Shown here piece after piece: positions 8,415-16,169 of a stretch of 30,339 nt of DNA (positions are counted from its first letter, which is position 1; each line of letters starts with the position of its first letter). The stretch lies in the NCBI GenBank assembly GCA_052148715.1, contig JBKQHQ010000042.1:1-30339 (forward strand), in the 5' to 3' direction. Source of the DNA: JBKQHQ01 sp052148715 (lineage in GTDB: Bacteria > Pseudomonadota > Alphaproteobacteria > Rhizobiales > Xanthobacteraceae). The notes under the pieces were generated by a model that did not search any database, was not told the DNA's origin, and worked only from the letters and a program-made list of their open reading frames with translations. Both the position numbers and the translations under genes were made by a program.

Positions 8415-8987
8415 ATGCACCCGCGAATGGAGCCGGACGAGATAACGCTCTTCAAGAGCTTCCTTCGTTCATCGCAATTTTACCTGGAATTCGGATCCGG
8501 GGGCAGCACTGTTCTCGCTTCCCAATTGGTCTCCGACGCGGTCGTTTCAGTCGATTCGTCCCAAGCGTGGCTCGACAAAGTGAAGTCCGAGTGTGAAAAA
8601 GCAGGCAGCCGAATTAGGCCGACGTTAGTATTCGCCGATATCGGCCCAGTCGGCGACTGGGGATATCCTGCAGATCAAAGTCGGAGGTCCGCTTGGCCCG
8701 AGTACTATTCGGCGATTTGGGCTGTTCCCAAGACCGAGGCCACGGATCTATGCCTCGTCGATGGGCGTTTTCGCGTCGCATGCTTCATGACGGCACTAAT
8801 GCGCTGCTCAGATCGCGCTCTGGTTGCTGTTCACGATTTCGGGGAACGCTCTTCGTATGCCGTTATCAAAGAGTTTGCCGACGAGATCGCCCGGACGGGT
8901 AGCTTGTCGGTCTTTTGCCGCAAGGCGTCGTTTGACGCTAACAAAGCGTTAACGGTCCTTGATGCCGCTCGTTTTGCCCCTGAATAA
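8415..8987 (+). CDS. Putative class I SAM-dependent methyltransferase
   Basis: About 190 residues. YLEFGSGGSTVLAS (residues 23-36) looks like the glycine-rich SAM-binding motif I. The acidic SVDSSQAWLDKV segment that follows would hold the ribose-binding acid at the end of strand 2. LCLVDGRFRVACFMTAL resembles strand 4/5 of small Rossmann methyltransferases found in polysaccharide clusters. The ATG at 8415 has GGAG ten bases upstream, better than the frame's first ATG at 8316, whose extra residues look non-coding. The gene precedes a small glycosyltransferase by about 300 bp. The substrate is unknown, and catalytic activity is inferred from the fold only. Confidence 0.65.
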   Translation: MHPRMEPDEITLFKSFLRSSQFYLEFGSGGSTVLASQLVSDAVVSVDSSQAWLDKVKSECEKAGSRIRPTLVFADIGPVGDWGYPADQSRRSAWPEYYSAIWAVPKTEATDLCLVDGRFRVACFMTALMRCSDRALVAVHDFGERSSYAVIKEFADEIARTGSLSVFCRKASFDANKALTVLDAARFAPE

Positions 8988-9294
8988 CGGTAACATGGTA
9001 TGGGATTTCTTGCCCTGCAATCACACCGAAAAAGGGCAGATGCGGCAGGTACATCGCCCGTTCAAGTCGCAGTTGCAGTCAACCAAAGCGCCCGCAAGTT
9101 CCGAGTGTCCAACTCGCCGAATTATCACCTCCAAACGAGAAGGATAATTAAACAGAATTTTTTAGGCTTGCACCTAGGCTCTTGAGGTGATCGTGCCTAT
9201 TGAAATTGCACCAGAGTTCCAACCCGACTAACTTCTGGGCAAGCGTCCCGAAAAGCCAACCCTTGTTGCTTGTCTAAGCCGGCCGAGAATTCAC
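8988..9294. other. Intergenic region, AT-richer, with a weak stem
   Basis: There is no convincing gene in these 307 bp. AATTATC (9120-9126) and GATAATT (9143-9149) form an AT-only inverted repeat followed by a run of six T at about 9158-9163. This is at best a weak terminator for the upstream methyltransferase gene. The short frames here lack family signatures and ribosome sites. Confidence 0.5.
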
Positions 9295-10185
9295 ATGAAA
9301 GAGACGTTGGGCTTGGTTTGTGTCGTCAAGAATGAATCCAGCTATATTCTGGAATGGGTCGCCCATTACCGAACCATTGGAATCAAAAACCTCATCTTGT
9401 ATGATAACGACAGCAACGACGGGACCGGTGAGATACTTGAGAAGCTCGCCAGGCGAGGCGTCGTTCAGGTCCTGAACTGGCCCGTGCCGGAAGGGACATC
9501 ACCGCAGCTGTCGGCTTACGCCGACGCTCTCGGGCGATTTCGCGATAGATTCGATTTCTTAGCTTTTTTTGACGCGGACGAATTCTTGACCCCGCGTGCG
9601 GAAGTCAACATTACGAATTGGATTTCTTCGTTAGATGATGACGTCGGAGCGGTCGCCATCAATCAGCGCGTGTTCGGATCGTCCGGCCAGAAGACCAGGC
9701 AGTCAGGGCTTGTGATCGATCGATTCAGGCGGGCATCCAATGAGGGCTACGACGAGAATCGGTGGGTCAAATCGATCTATCGAGCAACGTCGGTCGCTGA
9801 GATAAGAGGTCCCCATCGCGGAATATTGTCTTCCGGGCGATATATTCTCCCCAACGGGGCAGATGCTTTTGGCCCAGATGACCCCTCCGGGAAGGCGCTT
9901 GGCATCGATTTCAGCCTTTTCCAACTGAATCACTATATTATCAAATCCGAGGAGGAGTTTCTCGTAAAACGGGCGCGCGGAGGCGGAATGGGCGCAACGG
10001 CGGCGCACAGGTTAAAGCGATACGAGGATCTGAACTTCTTTCATGGGCGAGATGCGTACATCAACGCATCTCTTGATGAAATCCTCGCGGCTAGAATCCC
10101 GTTGGTTGAGAGCGAAATACTGAGTCTGGCGGATATGATTGACGTCGCAAAGTACAAGAGCTTATCCCTTCAAACCGCTTCCTGA
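9295..10185 (+). CDS. Glycosyltransferase, GT2/GT92-like (Glyco_tranf_2_4 type)
   Basis: A 296-residue GT-A fold enzyme without membrane segments. It opens with VCVVKNESSYILEWVAHYRTIGI and then LILYDNDSNDGT, the hallmark of the Glyco_tranf_2_4 / GT92-like group. The metal-binding DxD is in FFDADEF, with Asp93 and Asp95. HYIIKSEEEFLVKRARGG toward the end is also typical. Members are common in capsule, LPS and exopolysaccharide clusters and transfer a sugar from a nucleotide donor; donor and acceptor cannot be read. Base composition is visibly less GC-rich than the flanks. It converges on the minus-strand polysaccharide operon ending at 10275. Confidence 0.85.
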   Translation: MKETLGLVCVVKNESSYILEWVAHYRTIGIKNLILYDNDSNDGTGEILEKLARRGVVQVLNWPVPEGTSPQLSAYADALGRFRDRFDFLAFFDADEFLTPRAEVNITNWISSLDDDVGAVAINQRVFGSSGQKTRQSGLVIDRFRRASNEGYDENRWVKSIYRATSVAEIRGPHRGILSSGRYILPNGADAFGPDDPSGKALGIDFSLFQLNHYIIKSEEEFLVKRARGGGMGATAAHRLKRYEDLNFFHGRDAYINASLDEILAARIPLVESEILSLADMIDVAKYKSLSLQTAS

Positions 10186-10274
10186 CCCCATAGAAGCATC
10201 CACGCCTTATTCGATTGACATGCCAATCTTCAAATCTGATCGTCCCGCGGCACGCCGGATGATGCCAGCAAAGA

Positions 10275-11486
10275 TTACGGCATGGCCCCGCTCCTGACAC
10301 TCAGACCGATTCGAACTAGGTCTCTATCCATCGTAACGTTGCAATGGCCTCTTACCATAAAAAGCCATGGGCTCCCGCCGATCGTCTCAAAATTGCGCGA
10401 CGCATCGGCATCATCCAAGACCGAGACGTAGTTGTATCTTGCATCGTTTGTGCACGCCTTGGACCAAAATGAGGACAATGTCGTGATCACTTTCGTCCCG
10501 CTCCAGTGCAGGAGATCGGCGGAAAAGCTTACCTCGATCGTGCCGCCGTCCCGGCTGGAAGGTATGTCTCCAATTGCAAACGCTGCGAAGAGATTTGACC
10601 CTTTGATTTTTGCTACCGAGCCCAGAGTCCCGTGGAGACCCGCGACCGGCTGGCAGAGCGGATGGCTCGGCTTGCCGTCGTAGGCGCTTCCAGCCGAGGG
10701 GACAAAGCTTCTCCCGTCGTAAAAGGTCCAACCGCTCAAAGAAGACGGATCTTGGCTCCTAAAAAGGCAGCGCCCTGGAGGCTGAGACCCGATGCCCGTC
10801 TGCGCGACCAAGGAGTAGTAGTAGCCCTCGAAGGAAATGATATTGGACGGATTGAAGTAACCCCTTGGATGTCCTTGGTCGGCCTCGCTTGGTTCGGGAG
10901 ATGCGACCAACGGCAGCGGAGCAGCTCCTTTGATTTCCGCGCGAGCGAACGTCTTTCCGGCGTCGTTGGAGCGAAGGAGAACAATCGAATTGTACCAGCA
11001 CTGACGGTATGTAGTGAACTGACATCGCCCCGGAAACCGTTCAGCCTGGTACTCGTTGTGACCTAACGCGGTCACTACCTTGCCGTCATTCGTCCACGTG
11101 GCTGCGATCCACGTTCGATCGTTGAAGGCCGCCGGATCCTGGTCATGAGTCCCTTCATAGACGACGCGGCAATCGTGGACGAGGTTCGCAAGGGAGGCGC
11201 CGATAAGACGACGATTCCTGTAATGCGTCGAAAATGCCACCACGCTTCCGTCATAAGCGCGAAAGGCCCGCAGAGGCGCGTCGGGTATGTCGAGGTCGTC
11301 GCAACGCTGGATTTGATGCTTGAAGACGACGACCGGCTCGCTTGAAATTGCAATCTCCGGATACCTTTGGTCAGCCCAGGACGCGGAGTGACAAAGGACC
11401 AAGCATACGAGGCCACACAGCTTGATGGCCCGCCGCCGGCCATTGTTCGATCGGCCCGCCGAGGTCAAATAGGCGAATATTTTCAT
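10275..11486 (-). CDS. Exported beta-propeller-like protein with Asp-box motif
   Basis: A 403-residue hypothetical protein. The start at 11486 has GAGG a few bases upstream; a longer frame to 11519 lacks this support. The N-terminus is a plausible signal peptide: basic GRRR, hydrophobic LCGLVCLVLC, then a cleavage-like ASWA near residue 38. SNDAGKTF (residues 173-180) matches the Asp-box of sialidase-like propellers, and SADLLHW (322-328) resembles a GH43-type blade. About eleven cysteines fall after the signal peptide, which fits disulfides in an oxidising compartment. It is the last of five minus-strand genes, 64 bp after the TPR-glycosyltransferase. It could bind or cut the glycan made by the cluster, but no catalytic residues can be assigned. 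Confidence 0.6.
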   Translation of the reverse strand: MKIFAYLTSAGRSNNGRRRAIKLCGLVCLVLCHSASWADQRYPEIAISSEPVVVFKHQIQRCDDLDIPDAPLRAFRAYDGSVVAFSTHYRNRRLIGASLANLVHDCRVVYEGTHDQDPAAFNDRTWIAATWTNDGKVVTALGHNEYQAERFPGRCQFTTYRQCWYNSIVLLRSNDAGKTFARAEIKGAAPLPLVASPEPSEADQGHPRGYFNPSNIISFEGYYYSLVAQTGIGSQPPGRCLFRSQDPSSLSGWTFYDGRSFVPSAGSAYDGKPSHPLCQPVAGLHGTLGSVAKIKGSNLFAAFAIGDIPSSRDGGTIEVSFSADLLHWSGTKVITTLSSFWSKACTNDARYNYVSVLDDADASRNFETIGGSPWLFMVRGHCNVTMDRDLVRIGLSVRSGAMP

Positions 11487-11550
11487 GATGACCTCGAAGG
11501 AAAACCCAACCCGGTGCAACTGCAGGACTGTTACCTTGCCCGCAGCCGGT

Positions 11551-14500
11551 TCATTTCCGTCCCGCTGCCGCTTTGCGAAGCGACGCCCGGCTCCAATGTC
11601 GATCCGTCCGCTTGTAGCGGGCCGGGCAATGAAAGCCGATTACACGCTGCATCTCGCCGAGCTCGCGCACAAGGGTTCTGCTCAGCCAATCGGGAGGGTC
11701 GGCGTTTACATCCGCGACGATCTGCGCAAACGCGCGTGTCAAAAGCCCCGGGCCGGTCGATAGCCATGTGAAATCATGGTCACCCCGGTTCACGGCACGC
11801 GTAATCAGCGCGAGGGCGCGGGCGATGACCGGATGCTTGGGCGCCGCACCGATGAAATTGTTGCCCAGCGTCCCATAATTCTCCTGATGAAGCACGAGCG
11901 CCGCGCCCGGCGGCACGAAAGTGTCGATCCGCGCCAGGCATCGGTCGTCGGCGTCCGCGTAAAAGCCTCCCTCGACGCTGAGATATGCGAGTCGGAAGAT
12001 GTCGGACCGTTGAGTCGGATCCGGCGCGCGGACAAACGCCCGTAGGACGTCGATCGAGAACCGATCGCGGATGAAATCTTTCGCGGACTTGTCATCGAAC
12101 CGGCGATAGTCGAAATCCGGGTGAAGGTCGCGCCAAGACTTCATCAATCCATGAATATCGCCCGGAGGGTCCGCGTCGCTCCAGAACTGGACGATACGGT
12201 TTGGTATGGGCTTGGATGCTCCGGCATCGACAACCTTCGTCGCCCCCGCAAACAACCCAGACTGTCGCATGGCGATGACGAGCAGGAGAGCTGGCGCGGT
12301 GTGGTCGGGGTTCCTTCGAACCAACTCCAGCAGCGGGGAGAGTTGCTCCTTGAGCGGACGTGAACGGGCCTCCCGCAACCGCCCTATCAGCTCCAGATCA
12401 AGCGCGAACTCATTGAGAACTTGTCCGCAAGGGTACATCGATGGGTTGGGAGACTTGCCGCCGAGAATGCCGGTCGAGGCATTGAGCCGGATCGACGTGC
12501 GCAAATGCTCGGTAGCGCCCTCAAGGTCGAGGAGAACCATGAGCGCGCGCGCCATCTCATGATGCGCCCAGGTGGCTGTCGGATCAAGCCGCAGCGCCTC
12601 GCGATACTCATTGACGGCCGCCTCGTAATCCCGCCGTGCTTCCGCCATCTGCGCGCGGAAGAAATGCACCCTCGCCTCGTCCTGAGTCGATGTCATCGGC
12701 GCTGTCGCCAGCAACGCCTCCGCGCCTGCATGGTCGCCGGTTGCGATTGCCAGCAAGACCTTTTCCGACCAGAGATAAAAGCTGCTGGCTATTTGCTCGG
12801 AGGACGCCTGATCCAAGACGGCGCGGGCCAAGGGCAAGTTGCGCGCCTGTCTTGCGAGTTGCGCACGGGTTGCCAAGATCTCCGGCTGCGATCCGCACAA
12901 CTGCTCGGCTCTGCGAAGGAATCCGTCAGCATCTTCGTCGCCTCCGAGCTCGGCGCATGCGTGCGCCGCCTTGATGTAAGGCATGGTCTTGCGCGGATGC
13001 GCCTCGATGGCTCGGTGTGCCGTTGCAAGGGCCGCATCGAAATCCTCCCTGGCGGTCGCGAGGTCGATGCTCTGCACCAAGGCGCGCAGATGATGCGGAT
13101 CAATAGCGAGTGCCCGAACGACCAAGGCTTGCGCGGCGTCAGAATCGCCGAGTGCCTGCCGCCCTGATGCGGTCTCGACGAGGGCTTGGACGTGGCACGG
13201 GTTCGTCTTGATCGCTTTTTCATACGCCGCAAGGGCCGACAAGTCGTCGCCCAACCGGCGATGCAATTGGCCGAGCGCAAGCCAAGCCTGGGTATGACCC
13301 GGATTGGCGGCAAGGATGCCCTCGATAATCCGGCGGGCCTGGTCGAACTGCCCACGATCGCGGAATTCGACTGCTTGCTCGAGCCTGGCGTCGATATGGC
13401 AAGGATCAACATCCAGCGCCGATTCGAAGTAGCGCAGCGCGACGCCGCGATCGCCCCGGCGCCGCGCGAGATGGCCGAGCGCAAGACGGCATCCGACATC
13501 CTGCGGATTTGTCTCAAGGGCTTGGGTAAACAGCGCCTGCGCCTCGACGAAGCGGCCGATGTCGACCAGCAGCCACCCAAGACCGGTGAGCGCGCCGGCG
13601 TGCGTCGGCGCATGCGCAAGCACCGAGCGATAGGCCCCCTCCGCCTCCTCGATTCGACCGAGGTCCTTGAGCATGCAGGCGAGCTCGATTCTGGCTCCGG
13701 CGTGGTGCGGTTGGGCCGCGACTGCCGACTCGATGGCCGCGATGCCTTCCGTGCGATGGCCGCGCTGGTACTGGACGCGGCCGATGCCGATCATCGCCCC
13801 GACATGCCCGGGGTCATCGTCAAGAACCTGCCGAAATGCGGTCGCGGCTTCCTCCATCCGCCCCAAATCACGCGCCAGATTGCCGATCTCGAGCTTTGCA
13901 GCAGTGTTATGCGGGTCCGCCGCAACCGCGGCCTTGAAGGCGTCGACAGCTCCGGCGCCGTCGCCGCGGTCGCGCAGCAGATATCCCAAGCCGATGCATG
14001 CACCGGCCTGTCTTGGATCGCTCGCGATGGCCTGCCGAAACGCACGTTCCGCGTCCGCATCGCGGTCGAGGCGGCGCAACACGTACGCTAGACCGCTCAG
14101 CGCGGCCGAATGGTTGGGCGCCCCCTCGAGCGCATGACGAAATGCCGCCTCCGCCTCCCTTGTGCGCCCCAGTTCACGGAGACTGTGCGCCACGTCAATC
14201 CGGGCGTTGACATTGTTCGGCTCCGTGACGGCAGCTGCCCGAAATGCGGCGAGCGCACCTTCGTGGTCTCCCCGTTGCCGCAAGACGTATCCGACGCCGG
14301 TGAGTGCGCCGACGTGCTTAGGATCGTCGATGAGAACCCGTCGGAACGCCGCTTCCGCTTCGGTTGGCCGTCCGAGGTCGCGTAACTGATTGGCAACCTC
14401 GATCTTCAATTGGGTATTGCGCGGGTCGGCGGCGGCCGCAGCCTCAAAGCATTTGAGGCTCGCCGCTCGATCGCCGCGATCGCGGAGCAGATAACTTAAC

Positions 14501-15621
14501 GGAATCAGTGCTCCGGCGTGCTTTGGATCATCATCCAGCACCCGCCGAAAAGCGACTTCGGCTTCGGCATCGCGCTCAAGGCGGCGAAGCACATAGCCAA
14601 GGCCGATCAGGGCCGCAGCATGGCCCGGTGCGTCCGCGAGCACACTCTGAAAGGTAGTCTCTGCCTCATTGAGACGCCCGAGCTCGCGAAGTGTTTGCCC
14701 AACTTCGACCTTCGTGTTGGCGTTACGGGGATCAGCGGAGGCGGCATCCTGAAACGCTGCCAGCGCGCCCGCGTGATCTCCACGGCGCCGCGCAAGGTAA
14801 CCAAGGCCGGTAAGCGCTGCCACGTGCTTAGGGTCGTCATGCAGAACGCGACGAAATGCTGCTTGGGCATCGTCCACTCGGTCGAGGTCGCGAAGCAGGT
14901 AGGCGATCTCGAGCTTTGCCGCGACATTGCCCGGCTCGGCCAGATCGGCCCGCTCGAAGGCATCGAGGGCTCCCGCGCGATCGCCGCGATCGCGCAGCAG
15001 ATAGCCCAAGCCAACCAGTGCGCCTACGTGCTTGGCATTGTTCTCAAAAGCCTGCCTGAAGGCGCGCTCGGCCTCGGCGTTTCGTTCGAGGCGGCGCAAT
15101 ACATATCCAAGACCGGTCAGCGCCGCGCATTCACCCGGAACCCTCTCAAGGACGCGCCTGAATTCAGTTTCCGCATCCTGCACACGACCCATTTCGCGAA
15201 ATGTGTGTGCGACATCGATCCTGACATTGATGTCGCCGGGATCCGCCGCAGCGGCGGTCTCAAACAATGCCAAAGCCGCGTCCCGATCTCCGCGTTGACG
15301 CAGGAGCCGGCCAAGGCCGGTCAGTGCGGCCGTATGTTTGGGGTCGTCCCCGAGCACCCGACGAAAGGCGGCCTCGGCCTCCTCGGGTCGAGCCAAGCCC
15401 CGGAGCAGATAGGCGATTTCAAGCTTCACCACGATATTGCGAGGGTCGGCCGAAATCGCCGCCTCAAAGGCCTCAACGGCCCCTTGGTGATCGCCGCGAT
15501 CGCGCAGAAGGTACCCCAATCCGACCAAAGCATCGGGATGATTTGGATTTTTGTCCAGGACCAGCCGAAGCTCTGCTTCAGGGCCAGTGTCCGGACACGG
15601 CGTATCAGAATTCGGTTCCAC
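11551..15621 (-). CDS. Giant TPR protein with C-terminal DXD glycosyltransferase (Gly_transf_sug type)
   Basis: A 1356-residue protein starting at GTG 15621, with GGAAG just upstream. Residues from about 30 to roughly 1000 are nearly continuous 34-residue TPR units (for example GLGYLLRDRGD...AFEAAISADP). At about 1137-1340 it carries a glycosyltransferase with sugar-binding DXD: IPNRIVQFW, QRSDIFRLAYLSVEGGFYADADDRCL (DADD near 1222), then NNFIGAAPKHP and LSTGPGLLTR. These match the OCH1/toxin-type Gly_transf_sug family. TPRs N-terminal to a glycosyltransferase recall protein O-glycosyltransferases such as OGT, although the catalytic family differs. The TPR part is organised in blocks of five (see the repeat entry). 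Third sugar-handling gene of the minus-strand operon; no signal peptide is seen. Confidence 0.85.
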   Translation of the reverse strand: MEPNSDTPCPDTGPEAELRLVLDKNPNHPDALVGLGYLLRDRGDHQGAVEAFEAAISADPRNIVVKLEIAYLLRGLARPEEAEAAFRRVLGDDPKHTAALTGLGRLLRQRGDRDAALALFETAAAADPGDINVRIDVAHTFREMGRVQDAETEFRRVLERVPGECAALTGLGYVLRRLERNAEAERAFRQAFENNAKHVGALVGLGYLLRDRGDRAGALDAFERADLAEPGNVAAKLEIAYLLRDLDRVDDAQAAFRRVLHDDPKHVAALTGLGYLARRRGDHAGALAAFQDAASADPRNANTKVEVGQTLRELGRLNEAETTFQSVLADAPGHAAALIGLGYVLRRLERDAEAEVAFRRVLDDDPKHAGALIPLSYLLRDRGDRAASLKCFEAAAAADPRNTQLKIEVANQLRDLGRPTEAEAAFRRVLIDDPKHVGALTGVGYVLRQRGDHEGALAAFRAAAVTEPNNVNARIDVAHSLRELGRTREAEAAFRHALEGAPNHSAALSGLAYVLRRLDRDADAERAFRQAIASDPRQAGACIGLGYLLRDRGDGAGAVDAFKAAVAADPHNTAAKLEIGNLARDLGRMEEAATAFRQVLDDDPGHVGAMIGIGRVQYQRGHRTEGIAAIESAVAAQPHHAGARIELACMLKDLGRIEEAEGAYRSVLAHAPTHAGALTGLGWLLVDIGRFVEAQALFTQALETNPQDVGCRLALGHLARRRGDRGVALRYFESALDVDPCHIDARLEQAVEFRDRGQFDQARRIIEGILAANPGHTQAWLALGQLHRRLGDDLSALAAYEKAIKTNPCHVQALVETASGRQALGDSDAAQALVVRALAIDPHHLRALVQSIDLATAREDFDAALATAHRAIEAHPRKTMPYIKAAHACAELGGDEDADGFLRRAEQLCGSQPEILATRAQLARQARNLPLARAVLDQASSEQIASSFYLWSEKVLLAIATGDHAGAEALLATAPMTSTQDEARVHFFRAQMAEARRDYEAAVNEYREALRLDPTATWAHHEMARALMVLLDLEGATEHLRTSIRLNASTGILGGKSPNPSMYPCGQVLNEFALDLELIGRLREARSRPLKEQLSPLLELVRRNPDHTAPALLLVIAMRQSGLFAGATKVVDAGASKPIPNRIVQFWSDADPPGDIHGLMKSWRDLHPDFDYRRFDDKSAKDFIRDRFSIDVLRAFVRAPDPTQRSDIFRLAYLSVEGGFYADADDRCLARIDTFVPPGAALVLHQENYGTLGNNFIGAAPKHPVIARALALITRAVNRGDHDFTWLSTGPGLLTRAFAQIVADVNADPPDWLSRTLVRELGEMQRVIGFHCPARYKRTDRHWSRASLRKAAAGRK
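13495..15534 (-). repeat. Higher-order 510-bp tandem repeat (five TPRs per block, four blocks)
   Basis: Inside the TPR gene, five successive TPR types recur in the same order: RDRGD type, KLEI type, RQRGD type, RIDVAH type, RRLER type. Block edges are about 15534-15025, 15024-14515, 14514-14005 and 14004-13495. The DNA agrees: the string TCGCCGCGAT at 15491 recurs at 14981 and 14471, and with one change at 13961, each exactly 510 bp apart. The last block is the most diverged. This indicates duplication of a 170-residue unit after the individual TPRs had already diverged. Confidence 0.85.
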
Positions 15622-15686
15622 CCACTTCCATCCCGACGATTAGAGCGGACTGTAAGGCCGTGTGACCGGCCGCGTCTGCAGAGGCC

Positions 15687-16130
15687 TCAGCGCCCGTGCA
15701 ATGCCTTCTTCCATTGCGAAGCGTTGGCGACCTCGTCGGCGTTCGGGCTTCTTCCTTCTCCAGCGCCGATGGCGTTGAAATGCTGCCGCGCCGATTCGAT
15801 CCGGCCATCCTTTACCGCCGGCGCCACATCGGGATATGCGCGCAGGTACCATTTCTCGTCGACCTCGACCCCGCCGCCGACGCGGCCTTCGAAATAGCCG
15901 AACCCGATGTAATGGACACGGCCGCTCGCGACCTGCGCTCGCGCCACCGCGTCTCGCACGTCGGGATTCGCCCGCAGATAGCCCTCCTCGTCGAAATCGC
16001 TCTGGGCTATCGCGAGCTGCAACAGCAGTTTTAGAAGCTCGACCGAAATCGTAATGTCCGCGGCACCATCGACGGCGGATTTGGTGGTCCGGAGGCTTCT
16101 CAGCAGGGCGTGATAAGGGGGAACGTACAT
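15687..16130 (-). CDS. Small protein of two YLxxNPDV-type repeats
   Basis: A 147-residue protein of unknown function. It contains two copies of a roughly 45-residue unit: FDEEGYLRANPDVRDAV...HYIGFGYFEGR, and VDEKWYLRAYPDVAPAV...HFNAIGAGEGR. The same kind of unit forms the N-terminus of the large glycosyltransferase encoded just upstream (FDENYYLKTYPDI...HFFLYGYLEGR). Such repeats recur in bacterial surface-polysaccharide and rhamnan-related proteins. The ATG has AGAAGG six bases upstream. It lies 39 bp downstream of the large enzyme and 65 bp upstream of the TPR gene. A scaffold or partner role is inferred from the shared module only. No signal peptide is seen. Confidence 0.75.
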   Translation of the reverse strand: MYVPPYHALLRSLRTTKSAVDGAADITISVELLKLLLQLAIAQSDFDEEGYLRANPDVRDAVARAQVASGRVHYIGFGYFEGRVGGGVEVDEKWYLRAYPDVAPAVKDGRIESARQHFNAIGAGEGRSPNADEVANASQWKKALHGR

Positions 16131-16169
16131 CGTGTGCCTTCTTTGTTCAGGTTTTGCGTCGCGGCCGCG

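Noticed and set aside
8959..9185. Two short plus-strand frames between the methyltransferase and the glycosyltransferase
   Set aside because: They have no ribosome site and no motif, and they overlap each other in different frames.
13495..15534. CRISPR-like regular spacing in the TPR gene
   Set aside because: The periodicity is 102 and 510 bp, in frame and protein-coding, with no short identical repeats separated by unique spacers and no cas genes.
14518..15897. 459-residue plus-strand open frame over the TPR gene
   Set aside because: It is the antisense image of the repeats, stays open because the 510-bp unit lacks stops in that frame, and has no family features of its own.
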